This document shows positions 1-11,100 of a stretch of 64,000 bases of DNA, piece after piece. Every line of letters starts with the position of its first letter. Position 1 is the first letter of the stretch. Made by a program: the position numbers and the translations under genes. Below the pieces are notes generated by a model. The model made no database searches. It was given only the letters and a program-made list of their open reading frames with translations, and was not told where the DNA came from. Origin of the DNA: Dendrophyllia cribrosa (taxonomy: Eukaryota > Cnidaria > Anthozoa > Scleractinia > Dendrophylliidae). Location of the stretch: assembly GCA_024195265.1 (NCBI GenBank), contig JAJLRJ010000010.1, positions 2,962,135-3,026,134 on the forward strand, in the 5' to 3' direction.

Positions 1-350
1 CTGCGGATGGTGCAGAATGTCCACTGGAAAGAACATGACTAACGAGGATTTGTACGGCCCTATTCCGAAATTGTTTGAGAAGGCGAAGGAACATCGTCTG
101 CGGTTGGCGGGGAACTGCCATCGGCACCCTGAACTGCCCGCCAGCAAGATAGTAGTATGGGAACCAACGTATGGCAGACGAGATCCTGGACGGCCTGCAA
201 AGACGTTGCTTAGTATTTTAATGGAAGATGAAGAGGTGGAGTCTAGGGAAGAGCTTGCTAGCCTGTTGGCTGTTCGGGACGTGTAGCGTGTCAGACACAG
301 GGCCCGTCTGAAATATCGTGTTTGAGTCGACGGATGATGACGATGATGAT
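1..350 (+). pseudogene. 3' end of a decayed non-LTR retrotransposon (LINE reverse-transcriptase C-terminus)
   Basis: The encoded peptide (LYGPIPKL..., RLRLAGNCHRHPELPASK, GRRDPGRPAKT) matches the conserved tail after the RT domain of cnidarian LINE polyproteins, a region with a cysteine/histidine cluster and a GRP.KT motif. It is broken. The segment before about position 40 reads in frame 1 (LRMVQNVHWKEH) and the rest in frame 2, so there is a frameshift. A TAG at 284-286 stands where the family has a tryptophan codon (RDVWR). After the true end at 325 there is a GATGATGACGATGATGATG run, typical of LINE 3' tails. The element continues off the left edge. Family assignment (CR1/L2-like versus another clade) is uncertain. 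Confidence 0.72.
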
Positions 351-500
351 GTTTATATGGAAGTTTTATTTTATATTCACCTACGCAACTACATAGTCAT
401 AAGAGGATTTCTGATATCATATATCATATTCTATATCTAAAAGGCCAAGACAAAATTTAGATGAAACGTCCTTTGGGCAGAAATAAAATCGGTGGCGGGT

Positions 501-530
501 AGGGAATGGGGGGGTGGGGGGAGGGGGGGT
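501..530. repeat. G-rich tract in the 3' flank of GPCR copy 1
   Basis: A run of GGGGG blocks lies downstream of the first GPCR gene. The same position relative to the gene is G-rich in other units, so it belongs to the duplicated unit. On the transcribed (minus) strand it is C-rich. Confidence 0.6.
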
Positions 531-661
531 TGTATGATTCATTTAGAGTATCAGATGTAAATAAGGTACTGAATCTGGTTTACTTTTGATCATTCGGATG
601 CAATCAACGGCTGTTGCTAAAATAGCCGCTATTGTATTTGACTATAGCGTTAGTAAATCGT

Positions 662-1585
662 CTATGCGAAGGTCAACGAACACAAAATCTGTTTTGTGGA
701 TATACGTATTTGGGGAACTCTCCAACAATAGAGGAGCGGGTTAAGGGATGAATTAAGAAAAACTATAGTTGCAGTTGTATAGTAAACAGTAAGCGAGGTT
801 CTAGCAGTAACAAGGACAAGCGCGTGAGGCACATAACAACAAAGAAATAAAATAAATACAAGATATGTGTTAAAGGCAGACTTCTTCAGTCTTTTGAAGC
901 TGAAAATGTTTCCGGCATTCGCTTCTGGATGTTGATGTTGAATTTGTAATTGATGATGCCGAACAATGCGATAAATTTTCAAATAAATAACAAAGTTTAC
1001 GAGCATTAACACACACATTGATATCGCAATAACTTTGAGATAAATTTCAGTTGACCACAATGAATTTAACACAGAAATTCCTGGAAGCAACCATACACCA
1101 GCTATAGCCACCTTAACACGAAATGTAGTTACTATGGCATTGTATCGCAAGTGCAACTGAAGAGCAAGGAATCGGTCCAAACCAATTGCTGTAATACTGT
1201 AAAGAGAAACTCCACACAAAGCGTACGCCATTGCAGAAAAAGATAAGCAAATAAAACGAAATGTTGGAGGCGTTAAACCATAAATTCCTGTTAGTAGAAG
1301 AGATATTAGCAAGGGTTGCACAATCAGGCCAACGGCGAAATCCGACACAGCAAGGCTTGCCAGCAAAAGGAAAGAAGGCGTATGCAACGATGGAGTCTTC
1401 CAAATTGTTATTAAAATTGCAGAATTTCCAAATAGCGCTGTCAGACAGATAGGGATGTTGAGCACACAAATTGCTATTGCATGGTAAATGTTTCTTTCAA
1501 AATGTTTTTGATGACGAAGACATTCATCGCCAGAGCTGTCATGTAAAGCTGGATTTTGAAATTCAGAAGTGAAGTTACTTTCCAT
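662..1585 (-). CDS. class A (rhodopsin-family) GPCR, copy 1, intact
   Basis: Single-exon 307-aa seven-transmembrane receptor, predicted at the plasma membrane and coupled to G proteins. Visible class A landmarks: FGNSAI in TM1, LAVSDFAVG in TM2 (D2.50), GLDRFLAL at the end of TM3 (a DRY variant), LCCYVPHA in TM6 in place of CWxP, and NSSLNPLLYCW in TM7. An NFT sequon lies at the N-terminus. The second extracellular loop is very short and lacks a cysteine, so the usual TM3-ECL2 disulfide is absent; melanocortin and adenosine-type (MECA) receptors share a short loop. I chose the MESNFT start because it is conserved in every copy; an in-frame ATG at 1693 would add 36 residues. Ligand unknown. 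Confidence 0.85.
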   Translation of the reverse strand: MESNFTSEFQNPALHDSSGDECLRHQKHFERNIYHAIAICVLNIPICLTALFGNSAILITIWKTPSLHTPSFLLLASLAVSDFAVGLIVQPLLISLLLTGIYGLTPPTFRFICLSFSAMAYALCGVSLYSITAIGLDRFLALQLHLRYNAIVTTFRVKVAIAGVWLLPGISVLNSLWSTEIYLKVIAISMCVLMLVNFVIYLKIYRIVRHHQLQIQHQHPEANAGNIFSFKRLKKSAFNTYLVFILFLCCYVPHALVLVTARTSLTVYYTTATIVFLNSSLNPLLYCWRVPQIRISTKQILCSLTFA

Positions 1586-2462
1586 CGTGAAGTTTTTCTT
1601 CAGTTGCAAGTGATGCGCAGTCCACTCTCTTATGAACGGAGATGACAGCTGCTCTTGCTTGATGAGAGGATTTTTTTTTAGAAAATAGAGCATCAGTCAC
1701 TTCAAATGTCCATATTTCTCTGTTTAATTAAAAAAAATTAGACTAGATCGCAATAACAAACGTATACCCACTGTTCTATTCACCACTGTGCAAATAATAA
1801 ACCCATTTTTACACAACCGTCGTTTATTTTTTTCATCGTTCTTTAGAAAAGAAAAAATGATGAACAGCCAGATTAGTTTATTTTTAATCTTTCACAAGGG
1901 AAATGGAAAATGCGAAAATGAAACAAAGGTTTTCAGAGATCAAACTCGGCTGACTTGCATTAACTTTTTGCTAATTCGTGAATCAGATCAGCAGGCATTA
2001 ATATTAATGAAAACACAACAGACCTTAGAGAATAGTCTAGGAGTATTTATATATCAAAGGCGAACCAGATGATAACAATTGCAAGTAAAAACTATGGTCT
2101 TCTCAATTGCTGCAGGTTGATAGTAATGCAGACATTGTTACGGCTGAATTTATCCACGTACGTAGTTTATTTGGAAGTTATTTCATATGTACCTACTCAT
2201 CTACATAGTCATAAGAGGATTTCTGATATCATATATCATATTATACTTCTAAAAGGCCAAAACAAAATTTAGATGAAACGCTGTATAGGTAGATATAAAA
2301 TCGATTGGTAGAGGATGGGGGGAGGGTGAGGAAGGTGTGATTCGTTTAGAGTATCCGATGTAAATAAGAGAGTGAATCTGGTTTACTTTTGATCATTCGG
2401 ATGCAATCAACGGCTGTTGCTAAAATAGCCACTATTGTATTTGACTAGTGTTAGTACTTCGT
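1586..2462. other. intergenic flank of the GPCR repeat unit
   Basis: No gene seen. The stretch holds the 5' flank of copy 1 and the conserved 3' flank of the next unit (for example TCTAAAAGGCCAAAACAAAATTT and a GGGGGAGGG tract). The TATA-like element found upstream of other copies is degenerate here (near 1800-1812). Confidence 0.6.
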
Positions 2463-3142
2463 CTATGTCAAGGTGAACGAACACAGAATGTGTTTTGTGG
2501 CTGTACGTATTTGGGAAACTCTCCAACAATATAGCAGCGAGTTAAGGGATGAATTAAGAAAAACTATAGTTGCAGTTGTATAGTAAACAGTAAGCGAGGT
2601 TCTACCAGTAAGAAGAACAAGCGCGTTAGGCACATAACAACAAAGAAATAAAATAAATACAAGATATGTGTTAAAGGCAGACTTCTTCAGTCTTTTGAAG
2701 CTGAAAATGTTTCCGGCATTCGCTTCTGGATGTTGATGTTGAATTTGTAATTGATGATGCTGAAAAATGCGATGAATTTTCAAATAAATAAGAAAGTTTG
2801 CAAGCACTATTACAAAAATTAATATCGCAATAACTTTGGGATGGACTTCAGTTGGCCAGAATGAATTTAACACAGAAATTTCCGGAAGCAACCAAATACC
2901 AGTTATAGCCACGTTTACACGAAATGTAGTTACTATGGCATTGTATCGCAAGTGCAACCTAATTAGAGCAAGGAATCGGTCCAAACCAATTTCTTTAATA
3001 CTGTAAAGAGAAGCTCCACACAAAACGTACGCCATTGCAGAAAAAGATAAGCAAATAATGCGAAAGGTTGGAGGCGGTAAGCCATATATTCCAGTTAAAA
3101 GGAGAGATATTAGCAAGGGTTGCAGAATCAGACCAACGGCGA
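2463..3142 (-). pseudogene. GPCR copy 2, 5'-truncated pseudogene
   Basis: The reading frame resumes inside TM2 (DFAVGLILQPL) and runs to the normal C-terminus. The N-terminus, TM1 and most of TM2 are missing. The sequence directly upstream (AACACTGAAAATGAAACGAAAG, about 3147-3170) is the block that normally lies several hundred bases 5' of an intact copy, so a deletion joined the far 5' flank to the middle of TM2. TM7 reads NSLLY rather than NPLLY. An open frame of 229 codons remains, but without TM1 it cannot be a normal receptor. Confidence 0.8.
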
Positions 3143-3321
3143 AATCCAACACTGAAAATGAAACGAAAGTTTTCAGAGATCAATGCAAACTCGGCTTACT
3201 TAAATTAACTTTTTGCTAATACATGTATCAGATCAGTGAACAGTTTTGCAGACATTGTTGCGATTGAATTTATCCACGTGGTTTTTTTGGAAGTTATTTC
3301 ATATGTACCTACTCATTACTA

Positions 3322-3905
3322 TCACAACAATGGACTTCACTTGACCAAAATAAAAGATTTGTCACAGACATTCCCTGAAGCAGCCAAATACCAGTTATAG
3401 CCACGTTTACACGAAATGTAGTTACTATGGCATTGTATCGCAAGTGCAACTGAAGAGCAAGTAATCGGTCCAAACCAATTGCTGTACTGGAAAAGAGAAA
3501 CTTCACACAAAGCGTACGCCATTGCGGCATAAGTCAAGCAAATACAACGAAATGTTAGAGGCGTTAAACCAATTTATTCCAGTTAGTAGAAGGCATATTA
3601 GCAAGGGTTGCACAATCATGATCAGACCAACGGCGAAATCCGACACAGCAAGGCTTGCCAGTAAAATATAAGAAGGCGTATGCAACGATAGAGTCTTCCA
3701 AATTGTTATTAAAATTGCATAATTTCCAAATAGCGCTGTCAGACAGATAGGGATGTTGACCACACAAATTGCTATTGCATGGTAAATGTTTCCTTCTAAA
3801 TGTTTTTGCTGACGAAGACAATTATCGCCAGGAGAGTTATCCACGAGTTATCGTGTAAAGGTGGATCAGTTTGAAATTCAGGAGTTAAGTTGCTTTCTAT
3901 AAAGG
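3322..3905 (-). pseudogene. GPCR copy 3, pseudogene (start loss, frameshifts, 3' deletion)
   Basis: The N-terminal to TM4 part is recognisable (KHLEGNIYHAIAICVVNIPICL, SDFAVGL, GLDRLLALQLHLRYNAIV), but the conserved MESNF start is mutated (ATG to ATA near 3897). There is a frame break after INWFNASNIS, and the DRL segment is in another frame. Homology stops near 3322 in ECL2, where it abuts flank sequence (ATATGTACCTACTCAT) that normally lies beyond the 3' end. TM5 to TM7 are deleted. Confidence 0.8.
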
Positions 3906-4514
3906 AGTTTTTCTTCAGTTCCAAGTGATATGCAGTCTACTCTCTTATAAACGGAAATGGCAGCTGCTCTTGCTTGATGAGAGGCGTTTTTGTTTTAAAT
4001 AAATAGTGCATCCATCACTTCAAATGTCCATCAATCTCTAGCTGTTTATTGGAAAATTTTAAACCAGATAACAATAACATACTATGCCCACCGTTCTATT
4101 CACCACTGCGCAAACAATAATATAGTATTTATATATCTAAGGCAAACCAGATGATTACATTTGCAAGTAAATTAAAAAACTACGATCCTCTCAATTGCTG
4201 CAGGTTGACAGTTTTGAAGACATTGTTACGACTGAATTTATCCACGTGGTTTATTTGGAAGTTATATCATATGTACCTACTCATCTACATAGTCAAGGGG
4301 ATTTCTGATATCATATGTCATATTCTATTTCTAAAAGGCCATAAAAAAACAATAGGTGAAACGTTCCATAGGGAGAAATAAAATCGGTGGGTGGGGGATG
4401 GGGCGAAGGGGGTGTATGATTCGTTTTTAGTATCCGATGAAAATAAGGGAGTAAATCTGGCTTACTTTCGATCATTTTGATGCAATCATCGGCTGTTGTT
4501 GTATTTCACTAGCG

Positions 4515-5456
4515 TTAGTTAATCGTCTCGGGGAAGGTCAACGAACACAAAATGTGTTTTGTGGCTGTACGTATTTGGGGAACCCTCCAACAATATAGGA
4601 GCGGGTTAAGAGATGAATTAAGAAAAACTAGAGTTGAAGTTGTATAGTAAACAGTAAGCGAGGTTCTACCAGTAAGAATGACAAACGCGTGAGGCACATA
4701 ACAACAAAGAAATAAAATAAATACAAGATATGTGTTAAAGGCAGACTTCTTCAGTCTTTTGAAGCTAAAAATGTTTCCGGCATTCGCTTCTGGATGTTGA
4801 TGTTGAATTTGTAATTGATGATGCCGAACAATGCGATGGATTTTCAAATAAATAACAAAGTTTACAAGTATGAAGACACACATTACTATCACAACAAGTT
4901 TGAGTTGGGTTTCACTTGGCCAGAATAAAAGATTTATCACAGAAATTCCCTGAAGCAGCCAAATACCAGTTATAGCCACGTTTACACGAAATGTAGTTAC
5001 GATGGCATTGTATCGCAAGTGCAACTGAAGAGCAAGGAATCGGTCCAAACCAATTGCTGTAATACTGTAAAGAGAAACTCCACACAAAGCATACGCCATT
5101 GCGGCATAAGTCAAGCAAATATAGCGAAATGTTGGAGGCGTTAAACCATATATTCCAGTTAGTAGAAGAGATATTAGCAAGGGTTGCACAATCAGGCCAA
5201 CGGCGAAATCGGACACAGCAAGGCTTGCCAGCAAAAGGAAAGAAGGCGTATGCAACGATGGAGTCTTCCAAATTGTTAATAAAATTGCAGAATTTCCAAA
5301 TAGTGCTGTCAGACAGATAGGGATGTTGACCACACAAATTGCTATTGCATGGTAATTGTTTCTTTCAAAATGTTTGTTATTACGAAGACATTCATCGCCA
5401 GAGTTGTCATGTAAAGGTGGATCAGTTTGAAAATCAGGAGTAAAGTTGCTCTCCAT
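4515..5456 (-). CDS. class A GPCR, copy 4, intact
   Basis: 313-aa single-exon receptor, a paralogue of copy 1. All seven hydrophobic segments are present: FGNSAILLTIW (TM1), SDFAVGL (TM2), GLDRFLAL (TM3), IWLLQG (TM4), VNFVIYL (TM5), CCYVPHAF (TM6) and NPLLYCW (TM7). A cysteine in the helix-8 region (KHILCS) is a plausible palmitoylation site. ECL2 (LLFWPSETQLK) has no cysteine. The conserved MESNFT start was chosen; an in-frame ATG at 5498 adds 14 residues (MDCTSLATLKKTSS) and also exists in copies 6 and 7, so it may be used. A TATATAAA lies about 160 bp upstream. Confidence 0.87.
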   Translation of the reverse strand: MESNFTPDFQTDPPLHDNSGDECLRNNKHFERNNYHAIAICVVNIPICLTALFGNSAILLTIWKTPSLHTPSFLLLASLAVSDFAVGLIVQPLLISLLLTGIYGLTPPTFRYICLTYAAMAYALCGVSLYSITAIGLDRFLALQLHLRYNAIVTTFRVNVAITGIWLLQGISVINLLFWPSETQLKLVVIVMCVFILVNFVIYLKIHRIVRHHQLQIQHQHPEANAGNIFSFKRLKKSAFNTYLVFILFLCCYVPHAFVILTGRTSLTVYYTTSTLVFLNSSLNPLLYCWRVPQIRTATKHILCSLTFPETIN

Positions 5457-5660
5457 CGAGGAGGTTTTCTTCAGAGTTGCAAGTGATGTACAGTCCACTC
5501 TCTTATGAATGGGAAATGACAGCTGCTCTTGTTTGATGAAAATAGCGTATCCATCTCTTCAAATGTCCATCAATCTCTGTTTAATTAAAAAAGTTGGACC
5601 AGATCACAATAACATACTATACTCACCGTTCTATTCACCACTGTGCAAATAATAAACCCA

Positions 5661-5668
5661 TTTATATA
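5661..5668 (-). promoter_or_regulatory. TATA-like element of the GPCR unit (copy 4)
   Basis: Minus-strand TATATAAA sits in a block conserved upstream of most copies (GTGCAAATAATAAAC on the plus strand beside it), about 165 bp before the first in-frame ATG. Conservation across paralogues and distance fit a core promoter. It is not proven, because the whole unit is recently duplicated. Confidence 0.45.
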
Positions 5669-5699
5669 CAACCGTCGTTTATTTTTTTTATTTTTCTTT

Positions 5700-8126
5700 A
5701 GAAAATAAAAAATAATGAACAACAGATTATAGATTATTTTTAATCTTTCCGCACAACAGTAATGGAAAATGCGAGAATAAAACGAAAGTTTTCGGAGATT
5801 AAACTCGGTTGACTTGCATTAACCTTTTTGCTAATTCGTGTATCAGATCAGCAGGCATTATTAATGAAGACACAACAGACCTTAGAGAATAGTCTAAGAG
5901 CAGTATATATCTAAGGTACATTTGCAAGTAAAAACTATGTTTTTCTCAATCGCTGCAGGTTGACAGTTTTGCATACATTATTCAGACTGAATTTGTCAAC
6001 GTGGTTTATTTGGAAGTTATTTCATATGCTTAATTATAAAAAAATTGCATTTTAAGATTTAAAAAAGTGACTTTTTTAAGTAATATTTTGTCGCAATTTT
6101 TTTAGTTAAATGTATTGTTAAATCACTCATTCCTATTTTATATGCACCTACTCAATTGCCATCATCAGAAATTTCGTACATTAGAGCAGCGAATTACCGT
6201 GCGGCATACATGCCATACATTGCACTCTCTTTTAAAATAATGGTATATACCGCTGATCCCCACCACGTCGAGTCTCGGGCTCATATTCAGGTAAAACACG
6301 GCGTTATTTTTGTCTAAACAAAAGCCGCTGATCTAAAATTCTGTTAAAAATAGGCTACATTCGATATATTAAAAGTCAACTCGATAGAGGACACAAACAA
6401 AGGGAATGAAAAAACATGTTTATTCATTTATTTTCTTTGTGTCCTCTAAACCTCAGAATCAAGTTGAATTTTAATCATTGTATCGAAAGTGGCCAACGAG
6501 ACCTTTTTTAGCAAATTTAAATGATTTTCGGCAGAGGTATTGCAAATTGAAGACAGCAGATTTCGGGGATTTTACGGTCGGTGGTAATGGCTGCCTTGTG
6601 TTTCATGTCCAGCTCTGATTTGTGGAAGCAATTAACTGGGTGAAGAAATCACTCTAGAACTTGAAAATAATGTGATCGGAAGTTCATTCGTTGCTTTAAA
6701 CGTTAGACTATTGCAGGCTTTGCGGCACTTTGGATACCTCCAACAAGTTGTTAGCTTCGGCACATCGAAATCTGGTTTTGAGCCAAAATCGGCTTCCATC
6801 GCTTTTTGAATATAGAGTCTTGTATTAGCAGAGCTTCAAAAATGAATTTCCATGAAAAGCAGGGCCAAGGACATTCGCTTGTAAAATTGAACCGAATGGA
6901 ATACACGAGAAAACATTCAGCATTTGACTCGTATCGCGGCACTTGTTCCAGGTAAGCCACAAGTCCTTGTGTTTCATTAAGTGGGTCGTCGCCATATATG
7001 GCGACTGCCCACTTTATAAAATGGAAGTTCTTAAGGGAGTGATTTTGACGATAAGCATCGTCTGTTCACAATAGATAGTAAGTGCCTTTTCATGTTTCTC
7101 GAAAGTTCTGATTTTGAGTCCTTTTAAGATATTTTGACGATAAACATAGTAGGTTCACACATATTTACCGTATGTCAAGCTAGTAGTGTAACTACTCCAC
7201 AATCGAAGATTCACTTTTCTAAAGGCTTATTTAGCTAAAACAGATCACAATATCTGTTTACGGCATGTTGGATGCAGTAACACCATGATGAAACAACGGA
7301 TCGAGGTTCTTTTAACTCCAAGACACACTACTCACAAACAGAATAAATCAAGGAGCTAAAACTATATATTTAAAAAGTCATGATTCCGTGAGAGACACTG
7401 TATGGACGCTTAAGCACTTACGCTAAGTCTACTTGACACGCACTTACTGTCTAGTGTGAACCCACTGTGCTTATCGTCGAAATTTCGCCCTGAAGAAAAC
7501 TCACTTTATAATTAAAATGAGCTTTTCTCTAAAGAGCTCTGCATCTTATTTCAGCCCAGTTCGCGTAAGAATGCTTCGGCTGTTGGCAGGCATGACATGT
7601 TTTCTCTCCCTTTCGCGCTTGCCTTTATGCCGCCGTGCTCTTCAATTCCCTTTCCTCCCTTATCCCATCCCTTTGTACTTCGAACTCTCTCAAGTGTGGT
7701 CGAGCATATCGTACTTAGGGGCACTTACAAAACCCTTAAAGCTTCTAAAAGCACGACTTCACTACTCGAAGAGTTCTTGTCAAGAGAGGGTGAAAGGGAC
7801 TGTCGTCAGACGTCACCAAACACTTGAAGCCGTTCTGTATTGCGAAATTTCACATTTATTACTATTATTGTAGCGTTAGATTTCTTTACTAAGATTATTA
7901 TTTTGTACCTGAAAAAGGCTGGTTTAGCCAGTTTTAAAATATACGTTGCATCATCTTTGCTACGTCTTAGGACGTCGCGTCATTTGACATTAAAATTTGC
8001 ATGTAAACGGCAAGCTAATTTCAGCGAAGCTGGCCGGGTCAACCAGCTAGCCGGATCGGGTTCCTTGATTCTGTTTATAGACATGATACCACTGATGTAA
8101 GGGACGGACCATCCTGATTTACCAAC
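5700..8126. other. gene-free interval between the GPCR block and the MS4A-like gene
   Basis: GPCR-unit flank sequence ends near 6020. Beyond it I see no credible coding gene; ORFs around 7517-7873 lack family features. The interval contains an imperfect inverted repeat at about 6365-6500 (arms around GAGGACACAAA) and a TIR element at about 7010-7515. Confidence 0.5.
7010..7515. mobile_element. MITE-like element with imperfect terminal inverted repeats
   Basis: The left arm (TTTTGACGATAAGCA then GTTCACA...TAGTAAGTGC, 7044-7085) is the reverse complement of the right arm (GCACTTACTGTCTAGTGTGAAC...TGCTTATCGTCGAAA, 7441-7485). ACTTTATAA flanks lie at both outer ends. An internal copy of TTTTGACGATAAACAT occurs at about 7133. 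No coding capacity. Exact termini and target duplication are not resolved. Confidence 0.55.
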
Positions 8127-11100
8127 ATGGCGGATAACTCAGCAAACGTCGCAAAAATGGCGAGGCTTCTTGCCCTTACACACATTGGTGTTGGGTTTTT
8201 ACTGATATGTTTTGGAATCGCCGATAGTATCACGGCAAGATATAGTTATGGTTTTTTTACCGGTTATATTTACTTTGGAATTTGGATCGGCGTTTGGGTA
8301 AGTATTTAAAGGTTATAGAACTGCTTGAATATTTACCGTCGAAGAAACCAGAAATTCCGGTCGGAAAATTATATGGTTCGCATCATTTCGCTTGGAAAGC
8401 TTCAGAAATAGTGGGCTGTAGGTAATTAGGGTTATATATTTTCTTCTATTCTTTTGAGTCTTTTCACTACATTGATTCAGGAACTTGTCTTCTTCCTCAA
8501 GGTCAAGTCGATTATCACTTAATGTCTATGCCTAAATTTTCAATCGGAATCACAGCACGGTTTTGGCCCAAAAGCAATAAGTCATCAACACTCTGGAAAT
8601 AGCACCTTTAAATTAGTGTAATTGTCAAGTTTGAGAGTTACATCTTTTAAAATAGCGAAGGTTAGTAAAAGCTCCGCAAAGTTGGAACATTTCCTCAGAA
8701 TTTCCGGGCAGGCAAGCAATGGACTGTTGCTATGCAAACTTATGACGACAAACGTAAGACGAACTATAGCTACGAGAAAAACTTATATACGCGAAGTAAA
8801 ATTAAGAAAATGGCGACAAAACATCAGATCCTAAGCAGGTTAAGAAAAAATCTGACACTAGGAGTTCTATAATAAAATTGATTGCTGGCGACACGAACTT
8901 TCAAGTTTTAAATACACATGACTGTACACTGAAATGTGTTGAGTATGTCTTAGATACGGTAAAGAGGTGCAGACTTTGGAATATTTCAGAGGGCTTCATG
9001 AAGCTAAAATTACGGACGATTGTCGAATCACTCATAAAGATTGTCTTTATATTTAAAGCTTTTAAACATTATGAGAAACTTTATAAGTGGTTTTGCGGTA
9101 TAATAAATTATTGCGCACAAGATTTATAGCCAACACAATCTTTTATTTTACATTGTGGAATATTCGCTTAATTTCGAGGTAAAACGCCAGTTGCATTATC
9201 GAAAACTACACGACAAATTAAATAAAAGTCAAGTTATCGACAATTTTATATGCATTGTGTTTACATTTTCAAATTAAAGGACAAATATCGTAAAATTGAA
9301 ATACCGTAGACTAACTTAGCGAGCCATGTTGATGTGAAAACCTGCGATCAGGCGCTCTGTTTTTCGGAGCGTGAGAGCGCGAACACGCGAAAGTCGACGG
9401 AAGAGCGTGGGGAGGAAAAAAAGAGAGCCTGATATAATTATTTAACGAAGCTTCTGCGAAAAAGTCAGAATCTGACTTTTTTCTGATTGGTCGTTAAACA
9501 AAAGAAGCAGTGGGACTTTCGGTCTAAATTATGGCGGCTGTCGAGTTAGATGTTGAAAGTTAATTATCATGGGCTTTGAATTTGTCTCTTCGAGATTTTA
9601 TTCGTAAATACTCGAAGAACAAGCAGAGAGAATGTATTAGACGAATTATTTGTTTGCGAGAAGACGCTGTCGCTCTGACCAGCCTGGTAGAATTTAATTC
9701 AAAGAGCGTTTTCTTTTACCCAAAATATTTTATGATTTCTTTGAACTTAATTGGAGTCAATCTGCTTGGCGAATTGTTGTGGAGCCGTTTTGTTGCACCG
9801 TCAGTTGCTTCTCCTTGTGAGCTTAGAACGGTCTTGAGTTCGGCGAGGAATCCTCCCACAATTTCGTGAGCCCTGCAGAATGGATGTTTATCATTCCGAC
9901 GCTCTTGATCAAATCTGATAAAATAATGCTTTCCGGGGGGGGGGGGGGGGGGGGTTGGGCAATTTTTTGGTGCAGGATATTTTTTTCTACGCTCGAGACT
10001 GTGCAGGATTTTTCTTTTTGCCATGATTTGCTTGCATTATATTTTTTTTGCGAGTCTAATATTATGTTTTAATGCCTGACACATATACGTGTTAGGGATA
10101 GTAGAAAGGCCATACTAGAGACAGGAATACTATAGCAAGTCAGATCTGATGTAACAGCAGCTTGATAGCATGAAGCCTGTCCGCGGTGTTGTAACTGCCC
10201 CTACAATTTTCTTTACATCAGCCCCTGTTGATGTCGCTTCCACAGCCCATCGTAGTACACCCAACCATCTTACAATTACAGGGGCGGCGCCGGAAAATAA
10301 TGTTGGTGGGGCGAATCTCCTGTGCCGAGCGCCGAAGGCGCGAGCTTCTAGGGGGGTCCGGGGGTATGGTCCCCCGGGAAATTTTTGAAATGAAACTCTC
10401 TGAAATGCTATTTCCAGCGTTCCTGAGACCGGAGAAGCAGTTTCCAAGGCTAGCTTTGAGTTCAGTTTAATTCTCATGAAAAGTACATGTACACGAAACA
10501 CTTTCTGAAACTTGGGTGTAACTCCATTTTGGTTGTTTGTTCAAAGTAAATTCGACTGTCACTCGAATATTCTCTGTCAATTCTTTTCAGTATAGGAAGG
10601 CTTTGGAAACGAATTTTCCAAAGCGATTTTCTCAAGAGAGGCAGAAAGAAACTGATTTCCAATATCAGCCATGTTCAATTTGTCACAGTTAATGCAATGT
10701 CTGGATAATGCAATGATTTAATCTTTCTTGTGACATAGTTTGTTCGTAGATATGTCTTGAGCCTTCTTAGGGCAGAGGCCGAGCGCTAACTCACAGCATT
10801 GATGGATTTGTTTGATGGATTTGTTTGATGGATTTGTCGGTAGCTGGAGTCCGATAGCTGACGTCCGAGTAACTCAAGGGGTATTGAAATGCTTGGTTCA
10901 CAATATCCAATCTCCAGTCTAAAGTCAGTCACAATATCTCCGATGCTAAAATTGTAGTCTTTTGATTAATTAACGGAATATTTATTTTGCAAACTCTAAT
11001 GCATTAAAGCGCCCCGCCATCAGACCTGGTCAAAGGATGTTGCTACACTATTCATCTCCGCCCACCGCCATTTTGAGCTGTCGAAAGTTGGTGGGGCGAA

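Noticed and set aside
1113..1469. Long alternative-frame and antisense ORFs inside each GPCR copy (also at 1261-1452, 4912-5337, 5099-5320, 18968-19189, 24496-24726, 34887-35315)
   Set aside because: They recur at the same relative place in every copy only because the receptor sequence is conserved. They lack family features and overlap the real 7TM frame.
7517..7873. 118-codon ORF upstream of the MS4A-like gene
   Set aside because: No domain, no splice or promoter support, partly overlapping the edge of a MITE; a second ORF overlaps in another frame.
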